From Rikenella microfusus (GTDB lineage Bacteria; Bacteroidota; Bacteroidia; Bacteroidales; VadinHA17): 64,000 nucleotides of DNA. Positions 39,590 through 48,939 of the stretch are shown piece by piece. Made by a program: the position numbers and the translations under genes. Where the stretch lies: assembly GCA_020722575.1 (NCBI GenBank), contig DYKN01000002.1:62001-126000 (forward strand), read 5' to 3'. The notes beneath the pieces are model-generated. The model saw only the letters and a list, made by a program, of their open reading frames with translations. It was not told the DNA's origin and did no database searches. How positions within the stretch are numbered: the stretch's first letter is position 1; the number at the start of each line of letters is the position of its first letter.

Positions 39590-42500
39590 ATGAAGTTCAA
39601 ATTATTGATTACGGTTCTTTTTCTGGCCTCTATCTATGAGCTTGGTGCACAAAAAATTGACATGAGTCTTTTTCATGGAATAAAGCCAAGAAATATAGGT
39701 CCTGCGGGTATGAGTGGCAGGGTTACTGCCATAGCTGTTGACCCACGCAATTATGATATCCTCTACATTGGAACAGCATCGGGTGGTTTATGGAAGAGTG
39801 TAAATGCGGGAACAACTTTCATTCCGGTGTTTGATGATCAGCCTGTAGCATCAATAGGTGCAATAGCAATAGATCCTTTACGGCCTGATATTGTATGGGC
39901 AGGAACAGGTGAGGGTAATCCTCGTAACAGTGTTACCGGAGGTTACGGAATTTATAAAAGTTATGACGGTGGAAGGACATGGAAGTTAATGGGACTACAG
40001 GAAACACGTCATATTCATCGTATTATTGTTAATCCTGTAAACAGTGATATAGTTTATGTGGGTGCACTTGGAACTCCATGGGGGCCAAATTATGAAAGAG
40101 GATTATACAAGACTACCGATGGAGGAATCACATGGGAAAAAATATTGTATACGGGAGAAACTGCAGGGGTATGTGATATGGTAATGGATCCATCAAATCC
40201 TGACAAACTTATTGTAGGGATGTGGAATCATCAACGATGGCCATGGTTTTTCAATTCCGGTGGGACTGGCACGGGAATTTACATGACAGTTGATGGAGGC
40301 AAAAATTTTATCAGATTAGAGGAAGGATTACCGGAAATAATAGGTAGAACGGGATTTGCGATAGCAAAAAACAGGCCTGAATATGTATATGCATACATAG
40401 AATCGAAACCCAGTGCCATTTACAGATCAACTGATGGTGGTTACACGTGGGAAAAAAGGGGAGAAAAAGGAATAGGTAACAGACCTTTTTATTATGCTGA
40501 GATATATGTTGATCCAGAAAATGAGAACAGGTTATATACTTTATATTCAGGCATTAATGTTAGTGAAGATGGAGGTTTGACATTTCCAACTTCCATTGCG
40601 ACAAGGGTTCATCTTGATCATCATGCATGGTGGATTAATCCCAACAATCCATCTCATATGATTGATGGAAATGATGGAGGAATGGCGATAACATATGACA
40701 TGGGAAAAACATGGCGTCATATAACAAATCTACCAGTGGGGCAATTTTACCACATTAATGTAGATATGGAGCAACCATATAGGATATACGGAGGGTTGCA
40801 GGACAATGGTTCATGGGTTGGGCCTGCATACTCATGGCATGATGGTGGTTTGATAAATGAGTTCTGGGACTTTCTTATAGGCGGAGATGGTTTTGATGCA
40901 ATGCCGGTTCCCGGTGATCCCAGATATTGTTATGCTCAATCACAGGGAGGTGCTCTCAGACGAATTGATATATTAACAGGATACATGAAAGTAATCAAGC
41001 CTGCAGCCGATACCGGAGAAAGGCTCAGATTTAACTGGAACGCCGCCCTTGCCCAGGATCCTTTTGACAACAATACAATTTATTTTGGAAGTCAGTTTGT
41101 TCATAAAAGTACCAACCGTGGAGACACATGGGAAAAGATCTCCCCTGATCTTACTACAAATGATCCTGAAAAACAAAATCAGACAAAAAGTGGTGGAATA
41201 ACGCTTGATGTTACAGGTGCAGAGAACCATTGCACAATAATTACAATTTCACCCAGCCGACTTGAGAAAGGACTGATCTGGGTAGGAACCGATGATGGTA
41301 ATGTTCAGCTTACCCGGGATGGAGGTAAAACATGGACAAATGTGACAGATAATATAAAGGGAGCTCCCAGAAATGCATGGATACCACAGATAACTGCATC
41401 GAAGCACAATCCGGCTGAAGCTTTTGTGGTTCTGAATAATTACAGAACAGGAGATTACTCGGCCTATCTGTTTCACACAAACAATTACGGGAAGACCTGG
41501 ACAAGAATAATTGACGACAATAAAGTATGGGGTTATGTATTATGTTTTGAACAGGATTTCAAGGAACCATCCCTGATGTTTACAGGTACAGAATATGGAT
41601 TATATGTTAGTTTTGATGCAGGTAATAACTGGAACAAATGGATTAGTGGATATCCAACCGTTTCAACATACGATCTGGTGATTCATCCCCGGGAAAGCGA
41701 TCTTGTTATAGGAACATTCGGGAGGTCTGTCTGGATTATTGATGATATTGTTCCTCTTAGAGAGATTGCAAGAACAGGAGGAAAAATACTTAATGAAACA
41801 ATTGCTGTTTTTGATGCTCCTCCCGCAGTAATGGCGGCACAAAAAAACCTTCCGGGCTATTACTATAGAGGAGATTCATACTTTGAAGGAGCTAACAGAC
41901 CCATTGCAAGCGTTATTACATTTTACGTCAAAGATACATTACCAGAAAAACTTAAGACAGAGATAATTGACAGTGACGGAAGTGTTGTAAGGACTTTTGA
42001 GACAGCTGTCAAAAAAGGATTTAACAGAGTAGAATGGAGGTTCGAAAGAGACCCGATGCCGGTAGCCGGACAGATTCAAAGGGAAATTCAGTCCTCAGGT
42101 CAAAATACAAGAATGAGGTTTTCAAGAATAAAGGCTTTACCCGGTGAATATAAAGTAAGAATGACATACGGTGGAATGAGTGATTCTGCAAAAGCAGTAA
42201 TTGTTTCAGATCCCAGACTGCCTTTACCAGATACTTCAGAAATGAGAAAAAATTTTAAAAGGGCAAATGATCTGAGCAACAAAATAATTAACCTTAACAA
42301 TCTGTATACCAAGTTTTTCAATATAAACAACACTATTACGAAGATAGATGAACTATGTACAAAAGATACAACATTCGCATCTCTGGTAAAAGACTTTCAC
42401 AATTCATTCAAAAAGAAATATCAGGACATTGAAAGAAGACTTTCAAATAGTGATGCTGGTTTATTTCGAAAGATAAATTCCGCAAGAATTTTATATACGG

Positions 42501-42664
42501 CAACCGGTAAACTCAGTCAGGATGAGGAAAAAAATATTGATGAAGCATACAATGCCGAGAAGGAAGCTGAGTCACTAATAAATGAATTCTTATCAAGCGA
42601 CTGGCCGGATTATGAAAAGAAGCTGGCTGAAAAATTGATTCCGCTGATTAAACTTATTCGTTGA
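39590..42664 (+). CDS. Secreted VPS10/BNR-type beta-propeller protein
   Basis: A 1024-residue exported protein. Signal peptide 1-20 (LLITVLFLASIYELGAQ). Residues 25-730 carry at least seven Asp-box (BNR) turns, such as SYDGGRTWKL, TTDGGITWEKI, TVDGGKNF, STDGGYTWEKR, STNRGDTWEKI and TRDGGKTWTNV, building one or two propellers like those of sortilin/VPS10 and exo-xyloglucanases. A C-terminal part of about 250 residues has a fibronectin-like piece and a helical tail, without a T9SS sorting domain. Enzymatic function is not apparent; peptidase-like and glycosidase roles are both possible in the wider family. Confidence 0.78.
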   Translation: MKFKLLITVLFLASIYELGAQKIDMSLFHGIKPRNIGPAGMSGRVTAIAVDPRNYDILYIGTASGGLWKSVNAGTTFIPVFDDQPVASIGAIAIDPLRPDIVWAGTGEGNPRNSVTGGYGIYKSYDGGRTWKLMGLQETRHIHRIIVNPVNSDIVYVGALGTPWGPNYERGLYKTTDGGITWEKILYTGETAGVCDMVMDPSNPDKLIVGMWNHQRWPWFFNSGGTGTGIYMTVDGGKNFIRLEEGLPEIIGRTGFAIAKNRPEYVYAYIESKPSAIYRSTDGGYTWEKRGEKGIGNRPFYYAEIYVDPENENRLYTLYSGINVSEDGGLTFPTSIATRVHLDHHAWWINPNNPSHMIDGNDGGMAITYDMGKTWRHITNLPVGQFYHINVDMEQPYRIYGGLQDNGSWVGPAYSWHDGGLINEFWDFLIGGDGFDAMPVPGDPRYCYAQSQGGALRRIDILTGYMKVIKPAADTGERLRFNWNAALAQDPFDNNTIYFGSQFVHKSTNRGDTWEKISPDLTTNDPEKQNQTKSGGITLDVTGAENHCTIITISPSRLEKGLIWVGTDDGNVQLTRDGGKTWTNVTDNIKGAPRNAWIPQITASKHNPAEAFVVLNNYRTGDYSAYLFHTNNYGKTWTRIIDDNKVWGYVLCFEQDFKEPSLMFTGTEYGLYVSFDAGNNWNKWISGYPTVSTYDLVIHPRESDLVIGTFGRSVWIIDDIVPLREIARTGGKILNETIAVFDAPPAVMAAQKNLPGYYYRGDSYFEGANRPIASVITFYVKDTLPEKLKTEIIDSDGSVVRTFETAVKKGFNRVEWRFERDPMPVAGQIQREIQSSGQNTRMRFSRIKALPGEYKVRMTYGGMSDSAKAVIVSDPRLPLPDTSEMRKNFKRANDLSNKIINLNNLYTKFFNINNTITKIDELCTKDTTFASLVKDFHNSFKKKYQDIERRLSNSDAGLFRKINSARILYTATGKLSQDEEKNIDEAYNAEKEAESLINEFLSSDWPDYEKKLAEKLIPLIKLIR

Positions 42665-42709
42665 GGTCAAGTGGTGGTTTGATAACGAAAATTTTATGAT
42701 TTTATAATG

Positions 42710-43204
42710 CTATTTATTTTTCTTCACTGATAGAAGCTCTATTTCCCATAGTAATGGTGTATAACCAGGAATAACGCCCCATACCCCGTTGGGACCGTAA
42801 GCCAGGCTTGAAGGGGTTAGCAAGCGGGCTTTCCCTCCTTCCTTCATATATCTGAGTCCTTCATCAATGCCTTCCAGGATATCACCGGAACCCATTAGAT
42901 GTTTCCATGGAATACTATCAGTAAGGTTTGTATCAAATACAACCCTGTCGAGAAACATTCCCTTATAGTAAAATGTAACAGAATCACCAGTTTCGGGTAT
43001 CAAGCCTGTTCCTTCTGCAAGTTCAATACAATAAAGTCCGCTTGGTTTTCTGACAAAAGCAGTATCTCCAAGTGAACTGAGATAATCCTGAATCATTTGA
43101 TCTTCTTGCTGTTTCCATGTTCCAATTTCACCGCAACTCACTACAAACATCAAAAGGATCAGTAGCCAATTTATCTTTTTAATATATATTTTCTTGAAAT
43201 TCAC
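42710..43204 (-). CDS. FKBP-type peptidyl-prolyl isomerase lipoprotein (copy 1)
   Basis: A 164-residue lipoprotein: signal NWLLILLMFVVSC with Cys24, then an FKBP domain with VTFYYKGMFLD, VVFDTN (the usual Phe-Asp pair), GSGDILEGIDEGLRYMKEGG, and SSLAYGPNG, so the active-site residues look intact. It belongs to the GldI-like family of Bacteroidota, involved in folding of envelope proteins. The start is GTG at 43204; no ATG is available before the signal peptide. It is the last of three tandem paralogues. Confidence 0.85.
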   Translation of the reverse strand: MNFKKIYIKKINWLLILLMFVVSCGEIGTWKQQEDQMIQDYLSSLGDTAFVRKPSGLYCIELAEGTGLIPETGDSVTFYYKGMFLDRVVFDTNLTDSIPWKHLMGSGDILEGIDEGLRYMKEGGKARLLTPSSLAYGPNGVWGVIPGYTPLLWEIELLSVKKNK

Positions 43205-43234
43205 ACTATAAATGTTTTATTATTCTCTAAATGT

Positions 43235-43744
43235 TTATTTTGTTCCGGCTCTAACTGTATCAATTTCAATATCCCAGACAAGAGGAGTATATCCCGGGAT
43301 GATAACCTGATAATATCCATATGAGTTATACCCGTAAAGACCAGCCGGGCCGTATGCAAGCGATGATGGAGTAATAAATTTCGCTTTTCCGCCATCTTTC
43401 ATAAGCTTCACGCCTTCGTCAAGACCGCTTATGACCGATCCGGATCCAACAATGAAGCCAAACGGTTCTGCCTGATCAATATTTGTATCAAACAATTGGC
43501 CAGACAGCATTTTTCCTTTATACCACATAAATACAGTATCTCCAATAACCGGGGTTCTCCCATCCCCTTCGGAAATTGTCAGATAATACAGACCGCTTGC
43601 TGTCTTTGTATAAACTGTATCACCTATAGAATTAAGGTAATTTTCTATCAATTCATTCTCATCCTTCTCAAGTTTATTTCCAAAATCACATGAGTAACTA
43701 ATTGTTAACAACAACAAGATAGTGATTGCAATAATATTCTTCAT
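43235..43744 (-). CDS. FKBP-type peptidyl-prolyl isomerase lipoprotein (copy 2)
   Basis: A 169-residue paralogue of copy 1 with lipobox TISYSC (Cys19) and an FKBP domain: VFMWYKGKMLSGQLFDTN, IVGSGSVISGLDEGVKLMKDGG, and SSLAYGPAGLYG with a small insertion YNSYGYY before VIIPGYTPLVWDIE. The active-site Phe-Asp and Tyr are kept. It lies 58 nt after copy 3 and 30 nt before copy 1, clearly a tandem duplication. Confidence 0.87.
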   Translation of the reverse strand: MKNIIAITILLLLTISYSCDFGNKLEKDENELIENYLNSIGDTVYTKTASGLYYLTISEGDGRTPVIGDTVFMWYKGKMLSGQLFDTNIDQAEPFGFIVGSGSVISGLDEGVKLMKDGGKAKFITPSSLAYGPAGLYGYNSYGYYQVIIPGYTPLVWDIEIDTVRAGTK

Positions 43745-43802
43745 TTTATCGGGTTTATTAATTTATCAATACAAAATTAATTCATTTATGGTTAATTAAT
43801 AT

Positions 43803-44348
43803 TTAGTATTTATCAGGATTATTAAGAATTTTGACCTCATATACAACTACAGCTCTTGGGGGTATTGCGTTATCATCTCCGTGCAGTCCCCATGCAAGAT
43901 ATGGAGGGATGATGAAAAGTGCCTCAGCACCCGATTTGAGCATTTTCAATCCCTCGACGAGGCCAGGTTCAATATTTGTTTTCCCGATCTGAACCGTTCT
44001 GGGGCCAGTTTCATCTGACGAGTAACACATTTTACCATCGAGAAGATAACATTTATAATTCATTAAAATTTTGTCGTTTTCCTTGAAGCAGTCACCTGTT
44101 CCTTCATTAATGATTTTATACCAGAGACCAGAAGAAGTTTCCTTCATTTCAAGATTTCTCCTTTCGATGTAGTTAACAATTCTCTCCCTGTCTTTTTCCA
44201 CGAAATAAGTATTAACTCTTTCCAGATCTTTACCAGTTAGCCTCCTGTTCAGAACGGAATTACCAGAAGGGTTATTGCATGAGAAAAGCAAAAATAAGAT
44301 TCCTGATAAACTCAAAATTGTGATTTTTCTGGAGTAATCATGCATCAT
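43803..44348 (-). CDS. FKBP-type lipoprotein with altered active site (copy 3, GldI-like)
   Basis: A 181-residue lipoprotein (ILFLLFSC, Cys24) with an FKBP domain: KILMNYKCYLLDGK, PGLVEGLKMLKSGAEA, IPPYLAWGLHG and IPPRAVVVYEVKIL. The catalytic Phe-Asp pair of the sister copies is replaced by CYSSD here, and the active-site AYG by AWG, so isomerase activity may be reduced. Similar FKBPs follow the DHH gene in Flavobacterium (gldI), where they support gliding/T9SS function; that link is by family and position. The ATG at 44348 lies within the last codons of the DHH gene (11-bp overlap), implying coupled translation. Confidence 0.82.
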   Translation of the reverse strand: MMHDYSRKITILSLSGILFLLFSCNNPSGNSVLNRRLTGKDLERVNTYFVEKDRERIVNYIERRNLEMKETSSGLWYKIINEGTGDCFKENDKILMNYKCYLLDGKMCYSSDETGPRTVQIGKTNIEPGLVEGLKMLKSGAEALFIIPPYLAWGLHGDDNAIPPRAVVVYEVKILNNPDKY

Positions 44349-45354
44349 TTCCCCTTTCTTTTTTGAGTGCTTCAAGAAAATGTTTGATAGTGTTTTCAAG
44401 AGAATCGTTAGATTCTCCGCCCGCGGCATTATAGTGGCCACCACCATTAAAATATTTCTCCGCGAACTCACTAACGGAGAAATCTCCTTTTGATCTAAAC
44501 GACAATTTAATATTATCCTCTCTTTCGGTTATAAGGGTTGAAAAGTCAATTCCTTTTATTGACAAAGGCAGATTTACAAAACCTTCAGTATCACCTTTGC
44601 GGTAATTAAATCTTTCAAGATCTGCAAGTGTAAGGTAGATATAAGCAGTATGGAATTCAGGGAGAAGAACCATTCTCTCATAAATCGAATACCCTAGTAG
44701 TCTTATTCTAGATTCTGAAAAATTATTAAACAACAGGTCATTAATTTTGTCCTTATCTATTCCGGTATCAAACAGATCAGCAATTATTCTGAATGTTTTG
44801 CCGTTAAAATATCCATGCTCAAAATTTCCGGTATCAGTAATAATTCCCACATAGATTGCTTCAGAGTAGTTTTTATCAACAAAATGGCCTTCGCTAATTG
44901 CCGAAACCAGTTCATGAACCAGTTCTGAAGTTGATGAGCGGGTATGGTCTGAAATCAGAAGGTTAGAAAATGATTCCGAATTAAGGTGGTGGTCAATAAT
45001 TACCTTTTTTGCCTTTGATTTCAAAACATATTTTTCAGCTTCACCAAGGCGGTTCGATTGATTGAAATCAAACATTATTATCAGGTCGGCGTTCTCTATT
45101 AACTCCCGGCATTTTTTACGATCTCTGATAAATATGTTTATCCTGTCTGAACCATTCATCCATGTAAGAAACTCCTGAAGGTAATTAGGAGAAATCATAC
45201 TGGTGTTTTTACCCCGTGAATTGAGATAGTGATAGAAGGCTAGCATTGATCCTGCTGCATCTCCATCAGGGTTAACATGACAAATAAGCAGAATATTATC
45301 AGCGTTATTCAGGTAATGAGATAATTCTTTTTTATATTTGTCAATATCCAGCAC
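44338..45354 (-). CDS. DHH-family phosphoesterase (NrnA-like)
   Basis: A 338-residue DHH/DHHA1 protein related to NrnA, which degrades short oligoribonucleotides and 3'-phosphoadenosine 5'-phosphate. Motifs: CHVNPDGDAAGS (Asp30, Asp32), a FDFNQSNRLG motif, IIDHHLNSE, TDTGNF, and the DHHA1 motif NGGGHYNAAGG. The GTG at 45354 is chosen because the only earlier possible start, a TTG at 45378, lies inside an exact -7 box. It begins a run with three FKBP genes and diverges from ndk. Confidence 0.88.
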   Translation of the reverse strand: MLDIDKYKKELSHYLNNADNILLICHVNPDGDAAGSMLAFYHYLNSRGKNTSMISPNYLQEFLTWMNGSDRINIFIRDRKKCRELIENADLIIMFDFNQSNRLGEAEKYVLKSKAKKVIIDHHLNSESFSNLLISDHTRSSTSELVHELVSAISEGHFVDKNYSEAIYVGIITDTGNFEHGYFNGKTFRIIADLFDTGIDKDKINDLLFNNFSESRIRLLGYSIYERMVLLPEFHTAYIYLTLADLERFNYRKGDTEGFVNLPLSIKGIDFSTLITEREDNIKLSFRSKGDFSVSEFAEKYFNGGGHYNAAGGESNDSLENTIKHFLEALKKERGNDA

Positions 45355-45375
45355 CGTTTGTTTTATAAAGGACGA

Positions 45376-45406
45376 CAAAGATAAAAAAACTTAGAAAGCA
45401 TACCAA
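45376..45406 (-). promoter_or_regulatory. Promoter of the DHH-FKBP operon
   Basis: On the minus strand: TTG at 45406-45404, 20-nt spacer, exact -7 box TATCTTTG at 45383-45376, 21 nt before the GTG start at 45354. Confidence 0.6.
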
Positions 45407-45428
45407 CGAAATTAAATAAACAAAAAAT

Positions 45429-45851
45429 ATGGCAAATAATCTTACACTGGCAATAATTAAGCCAAATTCTGTGAGGACAGGAAAAACAGGCCCTATTCTT
45501 TCAATGATTAATGAAGCTGGTTTCATGATAATTGCAATGAAGATGGTAAGACTAACCATGCAACAGGCAGAGCTTTTTTATGAAATACATAAAGGCAAAC
45601 CCTTTTATGAGGGTCTGGTTGAGTTCCTGTCGAGTGGACCGGTTGTTGCAATGATACTGATGCATGAAAATGCTGTTGAAAAATTCAGGGAACTCATTGG
45701 CAATACTGATCCTGCTAAGGCTGCAGAAGGAACTATCCGCAGGATGTTTGGCGTTTCAGTACAGATGAATGCAATTCATGGTTCTGATTCGGATGAAAAT
45801 GCCATCCGGGAAACAAATTTCTTTTTTGCTGAAACTGAAAGATATTATTAA
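45429..45851 (+). CDS. ndk: Nucleoside diphosphate kinase
   Basis: Transfers phosphate between NTPs and NDPs. The 140 residues match the family: TLAIIKPNSV (Lys11), GKPFYEGLVEFLSSGPVVAM, EGTIRRMFG and the active-site NAIHGSDS with phospho-His117. Full length. Divergent from the DHH gene; followed by a structured intergenic region. Confidence 0.97.
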   Translation: MANNLTLAIIKPNSVRTGKTGPILSMINEAGFMIIAMKMVRLTMQQAELFYEIHKGKPFYEGLVEFLSSGPVVAMILMHENAVEKFRELIGNTDPAKAAEGTIRRMFGVSVQMNAIHGSDSDENAIRETNFFFAETERYY

Positions 45852-45875
45852 GGCGTGTTTCTAACTAATTGAATA

Positions 45876-45999
45876 ACCCTCTTAAGTAAGAATGGGTAAT
45901 CAGATGCAAAATTTCAGGCTTGAGTAAAACATTTACTTCTGTCTGCGATTAAAAATTGTGAAAGTTTGCATTTACTTACCCGGAAATGATTTCAGGGCA
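45876..45999. other. Intergenic region with competing inverted repeats
   Basis: Between convergent ndk and DUF721. A long-range stem pairs GGGTAA...ATGCAAA (45894-45910) with TTTGCAT...TTACCC (45965-45981) and encloses a small hairpin AGTAAA/TTTACT. The GGGT arm can instead pair with ACCC at 45876-45879, and the CCC of the right arm with GGG downstream, so the folds exclude each other. No gene or T-tract was seen. May be a 3'UTR or small-RNA structure, or chance. Confidence 0.3.
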
Positions 46000-46093
46000 C
46001 TTATAATATAAACAGTGTGAAATATTACTCTATTTTCTCACCATTCAATAAAATTCTCCCTTTTTCTGCTTTTATCGGATGTCATACTTTAAT

Positions 46094-46384
46094 TCATTTT
46101 ATTATAATTTCACGAATTATCTGTTGCCCAGCTTCAAGGTTGATTTTTTCTTTCAAGGAGTCGCGAATCATCATTAATTCATTCCTTGCTACTGATGATT
46201 TAAGGTAAACAATCAGCACTCCATCTTTAATTGTTACCCGGGAAGTACGTGATGAAATTGCTTTACCAGCAATTTTCTCCCAGGAATCAATAATATTTAA
46301 TTCAAGAAGTTTCCCTCCGATTTTCATTTCATTGATATAATCTTTAATGGCTTCAGCCAGGGAAATTGTTTTGCTGCGTCTCAT
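46094..46384 (-). CDS. DUF721 family protein
   Basis: A 96-residue protein of the DUF721 family, often encoded next to recF and gyrB. It has the family's compact layout: SLAEAIKDYINEMKIGGKLLELNIIDSWEKIAG, then RVTIKDGVLIVYLKSSVARNEL. Function is not settled; its company suggests DNA replication or repair. Its start overlaps the recF stop by one base (TAATG), so the two are translationally coupled. Confidence 0.88.
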   Translation of the reverse strand: MRRSKTISLAEAIKDYINEMKIGGKLLELNIIDSWEKIAGKAISSRTSRVTIKDGVLIVYLKSSVARNELMMIRDSLKEKINLEAGQQIIREIIIK

Positions 46385-47514
46385 TAGTTTACATTATTAT
46401 TCAGGTCCGACACCATTTCTATTTTGTCATCTTTCTCAATTCTGAAAAGCCGGTGGTCAAGATTAAGATCTGATAATATTTTTTTCATTCTTGTCATATC
46501 GGTATCGGTAATGAATATTTGTCCAAATCGATGATTTCCGACAAGCTTAATAATTTTCTCAACTCTTTCCGAATCAAATTTATCAAATATATCATCGAGA
46601 AGGATTACTGGTGCAAAGCCTGCTTTTTTTCTAATATAATCAAACTTTGCCAGTTTCAGAGCCACAACAAATGACTTTTGCTGCCCCTGCGAGCCCTGGG
46701 TTTTCAAAGGAAAACTTTCCAATTCAAAAATCAAATCATCTTTATGAATACCGGCAGTAGTATACTGAAGAGTAAGATCTTTATTAAGTGATTCTGAAAA
46801 AAGTTCTTCAAAACTTTTATTGGATAACTGTGATTGATAAACAAGATTAACCTTTTCATTTTCACCTGAAATAAATGCATAATAATCATTAAAAACCGGT
46901 ACAAGTTCTTCAATAAGTTTTAACCGACATTGATAAATATATTCCCCATACTTTTTCAACTGCAAATCATATACTGAAAGTACCTCAGGGTCAAATGAGC
47001 CTGATTTTCCGTAATCTTTCAATAAACGGTTCCTTTGTTGCAAAGCCTTATTATAGCTAAGCACTGAATCGAGATAAATTTGATCGTACTGGCTAATTAT
47101 CTTATTCATAAATTTTCTTCTTTCTTCGCTTCCTTCTGTAATAAGAGCGCTATCGAATGGTGAAACCATAACAACCGGAAATTTTCCAACATGTTCTGTA
47201 AGCTTCCTGTACTCTTTGCCGTTTTTCTTGAAGAGTTTTTGTTTCTGGCGGTGAAATGAGCAAAAGATCTTATCTTCATTACCGTTGTCAACGAAGATGC
47301 CCTCTATAATAAAAAAATCACAACCGTGCCTAATATTGTTGCTGTCAATAATATTAAAAAAGCTTTTCGTAAGTGAAATATAATGAATCGCATCAAGTAC
47401 ATTGGTTTTACCAACACCATTATTTCCTGTGAAACAGTTTATCCTGGGTGAAAATTCAAAAATGGCTGTCGCGTAGTTTTTAAAATTTGTCAGCAAAAGT
47501 TTTTTAAGAAACAT
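46384..47514 (-). CDS. recF: DNA replication/repair protein RecF
   Basis: ABC-type ATPase that helps load RecA at single-stranded gaps. From the ATG at 47514 it has 376 residues: LTNFKNY, Walker A GNNGVGKT (30-37), signature SQGQQKSFVVALKLAKF, and Walker B VILLDDIFDKFD. An upstream extension to 47607 is rejected because an exact -7 box lies inside it at 47535-47542. DUF721 follows directly. Confidence 0.96.
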   Translation of the reverse strand: MFLKKLLLTNFKNYATAIFEFSPRINCFTGNNGVGKTNVLDAIHYISLTKSFFNIIDSNNIRHGCDFFIIEGIFVDNGNEDKIFCSFHRQKQKLFKKNGKEYRKLTEHVGKFPVVMVSPFDSALITEGSEERRKFMNKIISQYDQIYLDSVLSYNKALQQRNRLLKDYGKSGSFDPEVLSVYDLQLKKYGEYIYQCRLKLIEELVPVFNDYYAFISGENEKVNLVYQSQLSNKSFEELFSESLNKDLTLQYTTAGIHKDDLIFELESFPLKTQGSQGQQKSFVVALKLAKFDYIRKKAGFAPVILLDDIFDKFDSERVEKIIKLVGNHRFGQIFITDTDMTRMKKILSDLNLDHRLFRIEKDDKIEMVSDLNNNVN

Positions 47515-47534
47515 TACGCAAAATTTTTCAGATT

Positions 47535-47542
47535 CAAAGTTA
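47535..47542 (-). promoter_or_regulatory. -7 promoter box of recF-DUF721
   Basis: TAACTTTG on the minus strand, exact TAnnTTTG, 20 nt before the recF ATG at 47514. Confidence 0.5.
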
Positions 47543-47656
47543 TTAAAAGTAATATAACTACTGTTTATCAGACAATTTTGTACTGGACATCTCATTATTT
47601 CCGACATGCATTTATCAAAATCTTAAAGTATTATTTTAAAATATAGTTAAATGAAT

Positions 47657-47664
47657 TACATTTG
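47657..47664 (+). promoter_or_regulatory. -7 promoter box of the membrane TPR gene
   Basis: TACATTTG, exact TAnnTTTG, 28 nt before the ATG at 47693. Confidence 0.5.
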
Positions 47665-47692
47665 CGGCAATAATTTTTGAAGAGTGACACTT

Positions 47693-48379
47693 ATGGCAAA
47701 GAAGAGTAAAAATTTAAATCCTCAGGGAATAAAGAATGTTGAACAGACATTAACCAGAACCGAACAATTTCTTGAAGAGAATTACAAACCGCTTTTAATT
47801 TCACTTGGAGTGCTGGTTGTACTGGTTGGAATCTTTTATCTTGGAAGGGTTATTCTTAATAAAAGGAACCATGAGGCCCAGTCGCAGATGTACCAGGCTG
47901 AAAGATGGTTTGAGATTGATTCTCTCAATCTGGCACTTAATGGTGACGGCAACTATCTAGGTTTCATTGATATAGCAAAGACATATCGATTTACAAAAGC
48001 AGGTAATCTTGCAAAATATTATGCAGGAATATGTTTTCTAAACCTCGGGCAGTATGAGGAAGCGGTAAGTTATCTGACAAAATATAATACGAAGGATCAG
48101 GTAATAAAATCACTGGCTATAGGTGCTATCGGGGATGCGCTTATTGAAATGGGGCAGATAGATGAAGGCATTACGAAGTATATTGAAGCAGCAGAAACAG
48201 GAAGCAATTCATTCAACACACCCCTGTTTTTGATGAAAGCTGGACAGATATATGAGATGCAGCAGAAATATGATGATGCACTTAAAGTGTATGAAAGAAT
48301 CAGGGACGAATATCCTGAAAGTTCTGAAGGCACAAGTATTGAAAAATATATTGCGCGTGTTAAATTATTGATGAATTAG
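47693..48379 (+). CDS. Membrane-anchored TPR protein (YfgM-like)
   Basis: A 228-residue protein with a basic N-terminus, one membrane helix (about 33-53, PLLISLGVLVVLVGIFYLG) and a periplasmic TPR part: LAKYYAGICFLNLGQYEEAVSYL, AIGDALIEMGQIDEGITKY, KAGQIYEMQQKYDDALKVY. The layout matches YfgM, a SecYEG-associated protein of the periplasmic chaperone network. ATG at 47693 is preferred to a GTG three codons upstream. ribH follows 71 nt later. Confidence 0.8.
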   Translation: MAKKSKNLNPQGIKNVEQTLTRTEQFLEENYKPLLISLGVLVVLVGIFYLGRVILNKRNHEAQSQMYQAERWFEIDSLNLALNGDGNYLGFIDIAKTYRFTKAGNLAKYYAGICFLNLGQYEEAVSYLTKYNTKDQVIKSLAIGAIGDALIEMGQIDEGITKYIEAAETGSNSFNTPLFLMKAGQIYEMQQKYDDALKVYERIRDEYPESSEGTSIEKYIARVKLLMN

Positions 48380-48450
48380 CAAAAACGACACAGGTTTTAT
48401 AAATATTGCTGTCAATATTCTTAAACTGTTCTTTTTTCTTTTTAGCTGAT

Positions 48451-48939
48451 ATGTCCACCACAAATCTTTCAGAATATGATCCTTCAAAAGTTCCTGATGC
48501 TTCAGGAATGAGATTTGGCATAGTGGTATCAGACTGGAACAGTGAAATAACATATCGTCTGCTTGAGGGTTGCCTGAACACCCTTCTAAAACATGGAACA
48601 TCAAGGGAAGATATTCTGATCAGGCACGTTCCCGGAAGTTTCGAGCTTACACTTGGAGCTCAGCTATTGGCTGAAAACGAAGATGTAGATGCAATTATCT
48701 GCCTGGGTTGTATAATTCAGGGAGAAACACCTCACTTTACATATATTTGCCAGAGTGTAAGTATGGGGATTACGGAACTTAATATTGATTATAATATTCC
48801 TTTTATTTTCGGAGTTCTTACTACCAACAATTTTGAGCAGGCCAGAGAAAGGGCCGGCGGAAAATATGGTAATAAAGGTGATGAAGCAGCCATTACAGCA
48901 ATTAAGATGTCGGCCTACAAAAGGGATATTGAATCCTGA
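48451..48939 (+). CDS. ribH: 6,7-dimethyl-8-ribityllumazine synthase
   Basis: Penultimate step of riboflavin synthesis, joining the pyrimidine and butanone phosphate. The 162-residue protein has [38 protein letters not shown] with catalytic His95 and [17 protein letters not shown]. The ATG at 48451 (MSTTNLSEY) gives normal length; longer readings add an unlikely hydrophobic tail. No FMN riboswitch was recognised upstream. Confidence 0.95.
   Translation: MSTTNLSEYDPSKVPDASGMRFGIVVSDWNSEITYRLLEGCLNTLLKHGTSREDILIRHVPGSFELTLGAQLLAENEDVDAIICLGCIIQGETPHFTYICQSVSMGITELNIDYNIPFIFGVLTTNNFEQARERAGGKYGNKGDEAAITAIKMSAYKRDIES

Noticed and set aside
42710..44348. Sequencing or assembly duplication of the FKBP genes
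   Set aside because: The three copies differ at many positions, including the active site and loop lengths, so they are diverged paralogues.
45852..46093. A protein gene (46017-46208) or tRNA in the ndk-DUF721 gap
   Set aside because: The open frame overlaps DUF721 on the other strand and has no domain; no cloverleaf with a T-loop GTTCRA was found.
48380..48450. FMN riboswitch before ribH
   Set aside because: The leader is too short and lacks the RFN element's conserved segments.
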